12,830 bases of DNA from an uncultured Neisseria sp. (GCA_947097615.1 CAMURX010000030.1:1-12830); one strand, 5' to 3'. Positions 1 through 6,360 are shown, counted from the stretch's first letter. The notes: a model not told the origin generated them from the letters alone. Numbers and translations: made by a program.

Positions 1-46
1 CGGCGGCGGGCGGTTTGTTGCTATGATACGGAAGTTCCGATATACA

Positions 47-160
47 AGGTCGGATTCTCGAATCCGACGTTTCCCCGCAAGGGGAAAATCCGCGTTCCGT
101 CACGCCGCTGCCGCCCCATGCCGCCCTTGCGGTCGGCTGTCGGATTCGAGAATCCGACCT
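47..160. repeat. 114-bp element bounded by inverted 22-bp palindromic repeats (NIME-like)
   Basis: Each boundary contains a 20-base core made of two 9-base arms around a 2-base centre. The left core, 49-68, is GTCGGATTCTCGAATCCGAC. The right core, 139-158, is its exact reverse complement. Perfect inverted identity extends to 22 bases (47-68 against 139-160). Between them lies about 70 bp of GC-rich DNA, including a 7-bp hairpin closed by a GCAA tetraloop (70-87). The architecture resembles Neisseria NIMEs, where a unique segment is flanked by inverted 20-bp dRS3 palindromes, but the palindrome sequence is not the dRS3 consensus. The rest of 1-281 holds no gene I can support; 29-39 is a short palindrome (CGGAAGTTCCG). 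Confidence 0.7.
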
Positions 161-179
161 GCGGTGTGCGTTGTCTGTT

Positions 180-228
180 AAAGGCCGTCTGAAAACCCTG
201 TTTCGGTTTTTTCAGACGGCCTTTTTTT
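180..228 (+). terminator. DUS-pair intrinsic terminator
   Basis: Left arm 180-195 and right arm 209-224 pair over 16 bases, with two DUS cores in inverted orientation. A run of seven T (222-228) follows on the plus strand. The best direction is therefore plus, for a transcript entering from left of the window. It may also stop the minus-strand gene that ends at 282. A lone DUS follows at 240-249. Confidence 0.8.
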
Positions 229-281
229 GTTTTGGCGTTTTCAGACGGCCTTTCTGTGTGGGCGGGAGAGGTCTCGGCGCG

Positions 282-614
282 TCAGCCGTGTTCGTGGCCT
301 TCGTGGGCGCAGCCGCAGGCGCAGGCGTGGGCTTCGTGCCATTCGTCTTCGCTGCCGTCGAAGTCTTCGGCTGCGTCGAAATCTCCGTTTTCCGCCAGCG
401 CGGCGACTTCGGCCAAATCCTGTGCACCTTCGACCCAGAAGCAGGGTTCGCCCTCGGCTGCGTCGGGCGGCAGGACGGCGGCTTGGCCGTCGTGCCAGGC
501 GATCCAGTAGCCGTTGGCCGTCTGAAAAAAGCGGGCGTCGGGGTGGATGGTTTCGCCCTCCGTGCCTGCAAGCATGCGTTCGGCGATGTCGGTTTGGAAG
601 GGGAGTGTGTTCAT
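282..614 (-). CDS. Hypothetical acidic protein with Cys/His-rich C-terminal tail
   Basis: This is a 110-residue protein that I cannot assign to a named family. The start chosen is the ATG at 612-614. A longer TTG-initiated reading begins at 647, but it adds residues that look like untranslated leader. The body has a W-rich segment (NGYWIAWHDG, about 34-43) and an acidic stretch (about 76-92). The last 18 residues are crowded with possible metal ligands: H93, H96, C98, C100, C102, H104, H107 and H109, ending HEGHEHG. That composition suggests transition-metal binding or storage, as in other Cys/His tails. This is inference from composition only. No signal peptide or membrane segment is seen, so it is probably cytosolic. 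A DUS inside the gene encodes FQTA at residues 30-33. It lies 41 bp downstream of scpA, with a DUS hairpin between them. Confidence 0.75.
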   Translation of the reverse strand: MNTLPFQTDIAERMLAGTEGETIHPDARFFQTANGYWIAWHDGQAAVLPPDAAEGEPCFWVEGAQDLAEVAALAENGDFDAAEDFDGSEDEWHEAHACACGCAHEGHEHG

Positions 615-650
615 GTTGGTGTCTTTTCTATCTATACGGTTGGTCAAACG

Positions 651-694
651 GGCTTTCAGACGGCCTTTGTGCCTGCGGAGGCCGTCTGAAAGCC
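651..694 (-). terminator. DUS-pair hairpin overlapping the scpA stop codon
   Basis: Perfect 16-base arms (651-666 and 679-694) flank a 12-base loop. The hairpin contains the scpA stop at 656-658, so the last 12 or so codons of scpA form most of it. There is no clear T-run, so it may act more as an mRNA 3'-end barrier than as a strong intrinsic terminator. It separates scpA from the Cys/His tail gene. Confidence 0.6.
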
Positions 695-1504
695 TTCTTC
701 GCGTGCGCCGTCGTTCAGAGCGATTTCGATTTCGCCGTAGTCCTGCGGCTGGCTGAGGCGCACCAGCCCTTCTTTGGCCAGTTCGAGCAGGGCGATGAAG
801 CTGACGACGACGTAGGCCGCGCCTTGTTCGGCTCGCAGCAGTTCGGAGAAGCGGCAGGGGGCGTTTTGCAGGCGGCGCAGGATGGCGCTCATCTGCGCGC
901 GCACGGACAGGGCTTCGCGCACGACTTGGTGGCTTTTGTTGTGGCTGGCGCGGGAGAGGATGGCGAGCCAGGCTTGGGTGAGGTCGGCCGTCTGAACTTC
1001 GGGCAGACGGGTTTCGACGGCGATTTCCAGCGGCAGATACGCCCAGGCGAAATCGCGTCCGGCACGCGGCAGCGCGTCCAAGCCCTGCGCGGCGAGTTTC
1101 ATTTGTTCGTAGGCCAAGAGGCGGCGGACGAGTTCGGCGCGGGGGTCGGCGGCTTCTTCGTCTTCGACCTCGGGCGGCGCGGGCAGGAGCAGGCGCGATT
1201 TGATTTCGATGAGCACGGCGGCCATCAGCAGGTATTCGGCGGCCAAATCGAAACGCTGCGCTTCGATTTGCGCGATGTAGTGCAGGTATTGCTCGGTAAT
1301 CCGCACCATCGGGATGTCGAGCACGTCGATGTTTTGCTTGCGGATCAGGTAGAGCAGCAGATCAAGCGGCCCCTGGAAGCTGCCGAGGACGATTTTCAGC
1401 GCGTCGGGCGGGATGAACAAATCCTGCGGCACGTCGCTGACGGGTTGGCCGAATATCCAGGCGACGGCGCTTTCAGACGGCCTCTGCGCGGCTTCGGTGC
1501 TCAC
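656..1504 (-). CDS. scpA: Segregation and condensation protein A (ScpA)
   Basis: ScpA is the kleisin subunit of the SMC-ScpA-ScpB condensin complex, which bridges the SMC heads and compacts and segregates the chromosome. The protein has 282 residues, slightly longer than the usual 250-270. The diagnostic N-terminal kleisin block is GSFQGPLDLLLYLIRKQNIDV (about 41-61), followed by a long helix with IEIKSRLLLP (99-108). An acidic linker follows (111-121), and a C-terminal winged-helix segment includes ALLELAKEGLVRL (238-250). The start is GTG, within a 4-base GTGA overlap with the stop of the upstream phosphorylase gene, suggesting translational coupling. Both ends carry uptake sequence: RPSES (8-12) and FQTA (272-275) are encoded by DUS copies. 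That probably explains the slight extra length. scpB is not in this window. Confidence 0.95.
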   Translation of the reverse strand: MSTEAAQRPSESAVAWIFGQPVSDVPQDLFIPPDALKIVLGSFQGPLDLLLYLIRKQNIDVLDIPMVRITEQYLHYIAQIEAQRFDLAAEYLLMAAVLIEIKSRLLLPAPPEVEDEEAADPRAELVRRLLAYEQMKLAAQGLDALPRAGRDFAWAYLPLEIAVETRLPEVQTADLTQAWLAILSRASHNKSHQVVREALSVRAQMSAILRRLQNAPCRFSELLRAEQGAAYVVVSFIALLELAKEGLVRLSQPQDYGEIEIALNDGAREEGFQTASAGTKAV

Positions 1505-2220
1505 GGCCTATCCCCGCCACCCGCCAGCAGGCGGCGGATTTGGGCGATGGTTTGGCGCGAGGCGGCGCTGCGCGTTTCGTCGGAGGCGTCGTCCGCAGCG
1601 GACACCACGCCGCACAAATGGGCGTAGGACAGGCCGAGTTCGCGCGAGAGCACGGCTTCGGGCATGCCGGTCATGCCGAGCACGTGCACGCTGTCGTTTT
1701 TCAGGCGGCGCATCTCGGCGCGGGTGGGCGTGCGCGGCCCTTGCAGGCAGCCGTAAACGGCTTCGGCCGCGATGGCGGTGTCTTGCGCGGCGGCGTGTTC
1801 GAGTAAGGTTCGGCGCAGGGCGGCATCGTAGGGTTCGGTGAAATCGGTGTGCACCACGCCGCACGCGTCGTTTTCAAAAAAGGTGGCGGCGCGGCCGCAG
1901 GTGTAGTCGATCAGATCGTGGGGCAGAACCAGCGTGCCTGCGGGCAGATCGGGATGAAGCGAGGTGACGGCGGACACGGCAACGATTCCGGAAACGCCGA
2001 GCGAGTGCAGCGCCCAGATGTTGGCGCGGTAGTTGATTTCGTGCGGCGCGAGGGTGTGGTTGAGTCCGTGGCGGGCGAGAAAGGCGATGTCGCGCCCTCC
2101 CGCGCAGCCGACAAGCAGCGGCGCGGAGGGCAGGCCGTAGGGCGTTCGCACGATGCGCCGCTCTGCGGTTTCGAGTTCGGGAATGCGTGAGAGGCCGCTG
2201 CCTCCGATAACGGCTAACAT
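1501..2220 (-). CDS. mtnP: S-methyl-5'-thioinosine/thioadenosine phosphorylase (PNP/MTAP family)
   Basis: The protein has 239 residues and belongs to the PNP/MTAP phosphorylase family. It cleaves a 5'-methylthionucleoside with phosphate to the free base and 5-methylthioribose-1-phosphate, in salvage after polyamine synthesis. Family motifs are GGSG (6-9, phosphate), LARHG (48-52), HEINYRAN (60-67, phosphate/ribose), LPHDLIDYT (99-107), GPR (161-163) and GMTGMPEA (182-189). The layout follows the Pseudomonas S-methyl-5'-thioinosine phosphorylase group more closely than human MTAP. The base-specificity loop, however, reads AADDAS (208-213), with two Asp where I recall a PAAGK-like sequence in the thioinosine enzyme, so substrate choice is uncertain. 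The start is ATG at 2218-2220; upstream in-frame residues look like leader. It is the first gene of a two-gene unit with scpA. Confidence 0.88.
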   Translation of the reverse strand: MLAVIGGSGLSRIPELETAERRIVRTPYGLPSAPLLVGCAGGRDIAFLARHGLNHTLAPHEINYRANIWALHSLGVSGIVAVSAVTSLHPDLPAGTLVLPHDLIDYTCGRAATFFENDACGVVHTDFTEPYDAALRRTLLEHAAAQDTAIAAEAVYGCLQGPRTPTRAEMRRLKNDSVHVLGMTGMPEAVLSRELGLSYAHLCGVVSAADDASDETRSAASRQTIAQIRRLLAGGGDRP

Positions 2221-2250
2221 GGCAAAGTCCGTCGGAATAAAAAAGGCAGC

Positions 2251-2256
2251 ATTGTA
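2251..2256 (-). promoter_or_regulatory. Candidate -10 (TACAAT) for the phosphorylase-scpA unit
   Basis: Read on the minus strand this is TACAAT, 30 bp upstream of the ATG at 2220. I find no convincing -35 at 16-18 bp. The 2221-2415 divergent gap also holds one DUS in each orientation (2273 and 2341), about 60 bp apart. Confidence 0.4.
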
Positions 2257-2377
2257 AACGAAGAGCGCAAAGGCCGTCTGAAAAACGCGGCGCACTCTTT
2301 ACCGCAGGCGGCGCGGGCGGAGCAGCAGGCAGCGGCGGGTTTTCAGACGGCCGCAAAACAGCGTCCGCCTTTTCCGC

Positions 2378-2383
2378 TATACT
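2378..2383 (+). promoter_or_regulatory. Candidate -10 (TATACT) for the EamA transporter gene
   Basis: TATACT lies 32 bp before the ATG at 2416, with no good -35 match. A ribosome binding site GGAG is at 2405-2408, 7 bases before the ATG. Confidence 0.45.
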
Positions 2384-2415
2384 CGCGCGCCACAGCCATT
2401 TTGCGGAGCTCCGCC

Positions 2416-3303
2416 ATGCCCCCGTCTCTTGCCAATAAAAACAAACACGCCGCACCGCTTTTGGTGTTCGGCTGCGTGGTTTTCGGACTGGGCAGCCTGA
2501 TTGTCCGCTTCGTGCCCGTGGGCGCGTATGCCGTGGCCTGGTGGCGGCTCTTGGTGGCGGGTTTCGTATTCTGGCTGCTCGCCCGCCGCTTCGGCCAGAA
2601 ACTGCCGCAAAGCCGTGCGGCGGTGCGCTATGCCCTGATCTCGGGCGCGGCGCTGGGTTTCGATCTGGCGCTGTGGCACGAAAGCATCTACGCCGTCGGC
2701 CCGGGCATCTCTACTCTGCTCAACAGCCTGCAAATCTTTTTCCTCACCGCCATCGGCTTTTTCTTTTTCAACGAGCGCCTCGGCCGCATTCAGACGGCCG
2801 GGCTGCTGTTGGCCGTGTGCGGCGTGGCGATGATTGCCGCGCCTGAATCGGGCAGCAACGCCAAAGCGGCCTGGGGCTTTGTCAGCGGCATGGTTTCGGG
2901 CGCGATGCTGGCGCTGTCGATGGTGTTCGTGCGCAAAACCCAGCAGACCGAAGCTGCGCCGCTGTTTCCCGTGATGATGCTGGTGAGCGCGGGCGGCGTG
3001 CTGGCGCTCACCCTGCCCGCGCTGGTGTTCGACTGGGGGCGGCTCTATCCCGAAACGCCGCGCGACATCCTGCTGGTATTGGTTTACGGCGTGGTGATGC
3101 AGTGTTTCGCTTGGGGGCTGATTGCCTACGCCATCCCGCTTCTGTCGCTCTCGCTCACCGGCCTGCTGCTGCTCTCCGAACCCGTGGCCGCGCTGCTGAT
3201 CGACTGCTTTTTGCTGGGCAAGCCGATAGCCGCCGTGCAGTGGTGCGGCGCCGCCCTCACCCTCTTTTCCATCTACCTCGGCTCGCTGAAAACGGCGCAC
3301 TGA
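2416..3303 (+). CDS. DMT-superfamily EamA-type inner-membrane transporter
   Basis: The protein has 295 residues and is almost wholly hydrophobic. Two tandem EamA halves fit the usual ten-helix drug/metabolite transporter fold: helices lie across about 12-140 and again across about 150-290. A short polar break (ESGSNAKAAWG, about 143-153) separates the halves. Typical features are WWRLL near residue 42, LLNSLQIFFLTAIGFFFFNERLG at the end of repeat 1, and LLLLSEPVAALLIDCFLLGKP in the matching position of repeat 2. The conserved Glu residues (NE and SEP) sit at equivalent places. Family members export amino acids, metabolites or drugs, and the substrate cannot be read from sequence. The start is ATG 2416, supported by GGAG seven bases upstream. 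A further in-frame TTG at 2401 is less likely. The gene stands alone between divergent and tandem neighbours. Confidence 0.9.
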   Translation: MPPSLANKNKHAAPLLVFGCVVFGLGSLIVRFVPVGAYAVAWWRLLVAGFVFWLLARRFGQKLPQSRAAVRYALISGAALGFDLALWHESIYAVGPGISTLLNSLQIFFLTAIGFFFFNERLGRIQTAGLLLAVCGVAMIAAPESGSNAKAAWGFVSGMVSGAMLALSMVFVRKTQQTEAAPLFPVMMLVSAGGVLALTLPALVFDWGRLYPETPRDILLVLVYGVVMQCFAWGLIAYAIPLLSLSLTGLLLLSEPVAALLIDCFLLGKPIAAVQWCGAALTLFSIYLGSLKTAH

Positions 3304-3333
3304 ACGCGGCGGGCGCGTGCCGCCCGTTTCGTG

Positions 3334-3339
3334 TAGAAT
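3334..3339 (+). promoter_or_regulatory. Candidate -10 (TAGAAT) for the DUF2185 gene
   Basis: TAGAAT lies 40 bp before the ATG at 3380 and 30 bp after the transporter stop. A DUS (core from 3354) lies in the 5' leader. There is no clear -35 and only a weak ribosome binding site. Confidence 0.4.
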
Positions 3340-3379
3340 CGCGCCTTTTTCAAGGCCGTCTGAAAGCCGCAGCATCCCG

Positions 3380-3697
3380 ATGAACCCCTTTGCCCAAGCC
3401 CTGTCCGCCGCGCTCGAATTGTGCGTCGCCTCGAAAGAAATCACCGAAAACGGCAGCAGCGCCGGTTTCTTCTACCGCGAAGCGCCCGTTTTCGACAACG
3501 ACAGCGGCTGGCGCTTTTTCAGCGGCGACGAAAGCGACGAATACGCCGCCGACCCCGACAATTTCGCCGTTTGCCCGCTTGCCGACATCCTCGCTGCCTG
3601 CCCCGAAATCCGCCCCCTGCCCGCAGAACGCGAAGGCGCGTGGGAATGGAACGGCGAGGCCTACGTTCCCGCCGAAGGCTGGCAGCCGCAAAACTGA
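3380..3697 (+). CDS. DUF2185 / Imm33-like protein
   Basis: This small soluble protein of 105 residues matches the DUF2185 pattern: CVASKEIT (15-22), a GFFYRE segment (about 29-34), DSGWRFFSGDESDEY (about 40-54), a PDNF segment (about 58-61) and a closing acidic or proline-rich strand. The family is grouped with Imm33-type immunity proteins of polymorphic toxin systems. Many members stand alone with no known partner, as here, since neither neighbour looks like a toxin. Its role is therefore unknown. It is acidic, has no signal peptide or membrane segment, and is presumably cytosolic. The start is ATG 3380, where homology begins. The leader just before it is DUS sequence. A terminator hairpin follows the stop, so it is probably its own transcription unit. 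Confidence 0.8.
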   Translation: MNPFAQALSAALELCVASKEITENGSSAGFFYREAPVFDNDSGWRFFSGDESDEYAADPDNFAVCPLADILAACPEIRPLPAEREGAWEWNGEAYVPAEGWQPQN

Positions 3698-3706
3698 ATC
3701 CCCGTT

Positions 3707-3754
3707 TTTCAGACGGCCTCTGTGCTTCATCGGGCCGTCTGAAACCGTTTTTTT
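3707..3754 (+). terminator. DUS-pair terminator just before ribH
   Basis: Arms 3707-3718 and 3733-3744 pair over 12 bases (two inverted DUS). A T-run at 3748-3754 follows after CCG. It ends only 14 bases before the ribH ATG, so it either terminates the DUF2185 transcript or reduces read-through into ribH. Confidence 0.75.
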
Positions 3755-3768
3755 AAAAAGGAAAACCC

Positions 3769-4236
3769 ATGAACATCATCGAACCGAATCTCGACGGCAG
3801 CCAACTGCGTGTCGGCATCGTTCAAGCCCGTTTCACCAACGAAGTCGGCTCCGCCATGCTTGCGGCCGCCGTGGCCAAACTCAAAACCCTCGGCGTGCGC
3901 GACGACAACATCACCGTCACCACCGTGCCCGGCGCGCTGGAAATCCCGCTGGTGCTGCAATCGATGGCCGGCACGCAGCAGTTTGACGCCCTGATCGCCC
4001 TGGGCTGCGTTATCCGCGGCGAAACCTACCACTTCGAGCTGGTGTCCAACGAATCGGCCGCCGGCATCACCCGCACCACCCTCGATTACAGCATCCCCGT
4101 TGCCAACGCCGTGCTCACCACCGAAAACGACGAACAGGCGCACGCGCGCATCGTCGAAAAAGCCGAAGACGCCGCCGTCGTCGCCGTCGAATGCGGCAAC
4201 CTCATCAACTTCTTCCTCGGCGAACAGGACGACTGA
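3769..4236 (+). CDS. ribH: 6,7-dimethyl-8-ribityllumazine synthase
   Basis: RibH joins 5-amino-6-ribitylaminouracil and 3,4-dihydroxy-2-butanone-4-phosphate to give 6,7-dimethyl-8-ribityllumazine, the next-to-last step of riboflavin synthesis. It works in the cytosol as a multimeric shell or pentamer. The protein has 155 residues, the normal length. Substrate-binding motifs are ARFT (20-23), VPGALEIP (53-60) and ALGCVIRGETYHFELV (77-92), the last including the catalytic H88. The C-terminal CGNLINFFLG block is also typical. The start is ATG 3769 with AAAAGGA about eight bases upstream. It is followed after 42 bases by nusB, a pairing common in proteobacteria. The leader is too short for an FMN riboswitch and none is seen. 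Confidence 0.96.
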   Translation: MNIIEPNLDGSQLRVGIVQARFTNEVGSAMLAAAVAKLKTLGVRDDNITVTTVPGALEIPLVLQSMAGTQQFDALIALGCVIRGETYHFELVSNESAAGITRTTLDYSIPVANAVLTTENDEQAHARIVEKAEDAAVVAVECGNLINFFLGEQDD

Positions 4237-4278
4237 AGCCGTCTGAAACCGTCCGAATCCCGCCCGCAAAGGATACCC

Positions 4279-4710
4279 ATGAAACCCAGCAGCCCCCGCC
4301 GCCGCGCCCGCGAATTTACCGTGCAGGCGCTTTACCAGGCCGCCGTCAACGGCACATCCGCGCCCGAAGTCGCGCAAAACATCCGCGAAGCCTCCGACTT
4401 CCGCCGCGCCGACGGCGAACTCTTCACCGCCCTCTTCTTCGGCGCGCACGCCAACAGCGGCGAATATATGCAGATCATCCGCCCCCTGCTCGACCGCGAC
4501 GAAAAAGACGTCAACCCCGTCGAACGCGCCGTTTTGCTGATGGCCTGCCACGAACTTTCCGCCATGCCGGAAACGCCCTACCCCGTGATCATCAACGAAG
4601 CCATCGAAGTCACCAAAACCTACGGCGGCACCGACAGCCACAAATTCGTCAACGGCATCCTCGACAAACTCGCCACGCAGCTGCGCCCGAACGACCCGAA
4701 ACGCAGCTGA
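4279..4710 (+). CDS. nusB: Transcription antitermination factor NusB
   Basis: NusB binds boxA RNA together with NusE (ribosomal protein S10) and lets RNA polymerase read through rRNA operons. The protein has 143 residues and is all-helical. It starts with the conserved basic segment SPRRRAREFTVQALYQ (5-20), used in boxA contact. It ends with PYPVIINEAIEVTKTYGG (100-117) and SHKFVNGILDKLA (120-132), the clearest family signature. An AAAGGA ribosome binding site (4268-4273) lies five bases before the ATG. It is presumably co-transcribed with ribH, since the 42-base gap holds only a single DUS (core 4238-4247) and no hairpin partner. A DUS-pair terminator follows the stop. Confidence 0.95.
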   Translation: MKPSSPRRRAREFTVQALYQAAVNGTSAPEVAQNIREASDFRRADGELFTALFFGAHANSGEYMQIIRPLLDRDEKDVNPVERAVLLMACHELSAMPETPYPVIINEAIEVTKTYGGTDSHKFVNGILDKLATQLRPNDPKRS

Positions 4711-4738
4711 CAGCGCCCGATGCCGCAAACGGTATCAA

Positions 4739-4783
4739 AAAGGCCGTCTGAAAGACCAGAAACCGGACTTTCAGACGGCCTTT
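4739..4783 (+). terminator. DUS-pair terminator after nusB
   Basis: Perfect 16-base arms (4739-4754 and 4768-4783) surround a 13-base loop, 28 bases after the nusB stop. Only TTT follows in the plus direction. Confidence 0.75.
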
Positions 4784-4828
4784 GCCGACGGCGGGTATGC
4801 GGGAAACGCGTGTATCGCTCTGCGGCGC

Positions 4829-4860
4829 GCACGGTTTCCCCATTTTGCGGGAAACCGTGC
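4829..4860. repeat. dRS3-like palindrome in the nusB-mpl convergent gap
   Basis: Perfect 12-base arms (GCACGGTTTCCC at 4829-4840 and its complement at 4849-4860) flank an 8-base spacer. The inner 20 bases (4835-4854) have the form TTTCCC-N8-GGGAAA. The Neisseria dRS3 consensus is ATTCCC-N8-GGGAAT, so the geometry is identical and the outer base of each arm is swapped. A partial copy of the right arm (GCGGGAAAC) appears at 4799-4807. The pairing could also be a plain hairpin between two terminators. Confidence 0.5.
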
Positions 4861-4868
4861 GGGCAGAC

Positions 4869-4905
4869 AAAAGGCCGTCTGAAAAATGTTTTTCAGACGG
4901 CCTTT
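4869..4905 (-). terminator. DUS-pair terminator after mpl
   Basis: Arms of about 17 bases (4869-4886 and 4889-4905) almost meet. On the minus strand the hairpin ends in TTTT, seven bases beyond the mpl stop. It can serve both strands of this convergent junction. Confidence 0.8.
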
Positions 4906-4912
4906 GCCGTAC

Positions 4913-6295
4913 CTAACCCTGTTTCAACGCTTCCAGCAGCCTGCCGTGTATGCCGCCGAAGCCGCCGTTGCTCATTACCAGAATATGGTCGCCCGGTTTG
5001 GCGCATCGGGCGATTTCGGCGACGAATGCGTCAAAATCTTTGCCCACGTGCAGCTTATCGCCCAGCGGGGCGAGGGCTTCGGCTACGTCCCAGTCCACGC
5101 CGCCGGCGTAGCAAAACACTTGGTCGGCTTCGGCCAGGCTCGCGGGCAGCGCGGCTTTCATCGTGCCGAGTTTCATGGTGTTGGAACGCGGTTCGAGCAC
5201 AGCCAGAATCCTTGCGCCGCCGATGCGCTGGCGCAAACCGGCCACGGTGGTGGCGATGGCGGTGGGGTGGTGGGCGAAATCGTCGTACACGGTTACGCCG
5301 TTTGCTTCGCCTTTGATTTCCATGCGGCGTTTGACGTTTTTAAACGCACTCAAGGCTTCGCAGGCCGTCTGAACGTCCACGCCTGCGTGGCGGGCGGCGG
5401 CAATCACGGCCAGCGCGTTCATGCGGTTGTGTTCGCCCATCAGGTTCCACGCGATGTGTCCGGCCTTTTTGCCTTGGAACAACACGTCAAACGCGCCACC
5501 GTCAAACACTTCGCCCACCTGCCAGCCCTCTGCCGTACCGAAGGTTTCCACGGGCGTCCAGCAGCCTTTGTCGAGCGTGTCGTGCAGGCTTTGTTCGCGG
5601 CCGTTGGCGGCAATCAGGCCGTCTGAAGGAATGGTGCGGACAAGGTGGTGAAACTGGGTTTGAATCGCGGCCAGGTCGGGGAAGATGTCGGCGTGGTCGT
5701 ATTCGAGGTTGTTCAACACGGCCGTGCGCGGGCGGTAGTGGACGAATTTGGAGCGTTTGTCGAAAAAGGCGGTGTCGTATTCGTCGGCCTCAATCACGAA
5801 AAACGGCGATTTGGAATGCGGGTCTTGGCGCGGCGTTTGCGGCAGGCGGGCGGATACGCTGAAATTTTCCGGCACGCCGCCGATAAGAAAGCCCGGCGCG
5901 AGTCCGGCAAATTCGAGTACCCACGCAAGCATCGAGGCGGTGGTGGTTTTGCCGTGCGTACCGGCCACGGCCAGCACCCAATGCTTGTGCAACACGTTTT
6001 CCGCCAGCCATTGCGGGCCGGATGTGTAGGGCAAACCCCGGTTCAAAATGGCTTCCACCACCTCCATGCCGCGCTTGGCCACGTTACCGATCACATACAT
6101 ATCGGCCGGATACTGCTGCAACTGCGCCGCGTCGAAACCTTCATGTACGTCTATGCCCAAGGCTTCAAGCTGGGTACTCATCGGCGGATACATTTTCGCG
6201 TCGCAACCGCTGACTCTGTAGCCCGCCTCTTTGGCAATCGCGGCTACGCCGCCCATAAATGTGCCGCCGATGCCGATAATGTGGATGTGTTTCAT
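4913..6295 (-). CDS. mpl: UDP-N-acetylmuramate:L-Ala-gamma-D-Glu-meso-DAP ligase (Mpl)
   Basis: Mpl reattaches tripeptide recovered from the cell wall to UDP-MurNAc, returning it to peptidoglycan synthesis. It is an ATP-dependent cytosolic enzyme of the Mur ligase family. The protein has 460 residues, as expected. The N-terminal UDP-binding domain begins IIGIGGTFMGG (6-16), the form that separates Mpl from MurC. The ATP loop is GTHGKTTTAS (112-121), followed by FLIGGVPENF (136-145), EADEYD (169-174), NLEYDHADIF (196-205) and a YDDFAHHPTAI block in the C-terminal domain. The start is ATG 6295. A perfect TATAAT lies 28 bases upstream, and the gene looks monocistronic. Two intragenic DUS cores lie at 5364 and 5618. 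Confidence 0.96.
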   Translation of the reverse strand: MKHIHIIGIGGTFMGGVAAIAKEAGYRVSGCDAKMYPPMSTQLEALGIDVHEGFDAAQLQQYPADMYVIGNVAKRGMEVVEAILNRGLPYTSGPQWLAENVLHKHWVLAVAGTHGKTTTASMLAWVLEFAGLAPGFLIGGVPENFSVSARLPQTPRQDPHSKSPFFVIEADEYDTAFFDKRSKFVHYRPRTAVLNNLEYDHADIFPDLAAIQTQFHHLVRTIPSDGLIAANGREQSLHDTLDKGCWTPVETFGTAEGWQVGEVFDGGAFDVLFQGKKAGHIAWNLMGEHNRMNALAVIAAARHAGVDVQTACEALSAFKNVKRRMEIKGEANGVTVYDDFAHHPTAIATTVAGLRQRIGGARILAVLEPRSNTMKLGTMKAALPASLAEADQVFCYAGGVDWDVAEALAPLGDKLHVGKDFDAFVAEIARCAKPGDHILVMSNGGFGGIHGRLLEALKQG

Positions 6296-6323
6296 GGTGG
6301 TTCTGCCGGATGGAAAAGGGCGG

Positions 6324-6329
6324 ATTATA
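6324..6329 (-). promoter_or_regulatory. -10 element (TATAAT) for mpl
   Basis: On the minus strand this reads TATAAT, 28 bases before the mpl start. A -35 match at 17 bp is poor. Confidence 0.55.
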
Positions 6330-6348
6330 GCCCAAGCGTTTGTTGGGG

Positions 6349-6360
6349 AGGTCGTCTGAA
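6349..6360 (+). repeat. Variant uptake sequence AGGTCGTCTGAA
   Basis: This 12-mer differs from the local AG-DUS by one base (C to T at position 4) and matches the form described as AG-mucDUS in some Neisseria. It sits three bases before a normal AG-DUS in the same orientation, between the receptor gene and mpl. Confidence 0.75.

Noticed and set aside
70..87. dRS3 repeat in the left-hand element
   Set aside because: The hairpin has a 4-base loop, so its TTCCC and GGGAA segments are 6 bases apart, not the dRS3 8-base spacing.
47..160. CRISPR array
   Set aside because: Only two copies, in inverted not direct orientation, with one spacer-like interval.
227..1627. Plus-strand open frame of 466 codons
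   Set aside because: Arg-rich, low-complexity translation that runs antisense to scpA and the phosphorylase gene; an artefact of high GC.
2377..3444. Minus-strand open frame of 355 codons
   Set aside because: Antisense to the EamA transporter, His/Gln/Arg-rich, no recognisable domain.
3698..3768. FMN riboswitch before ribH
   Set aside because: Only 71 bases, mostly a DUS hairpin; no RFN-like conserved helices.
3727..4728. Minus-strand open frame of 333 codons
   Set aside because: Antisense to ribH and nusB, with a translation dominated by Gly, Val and Phe typical of shadow frames.
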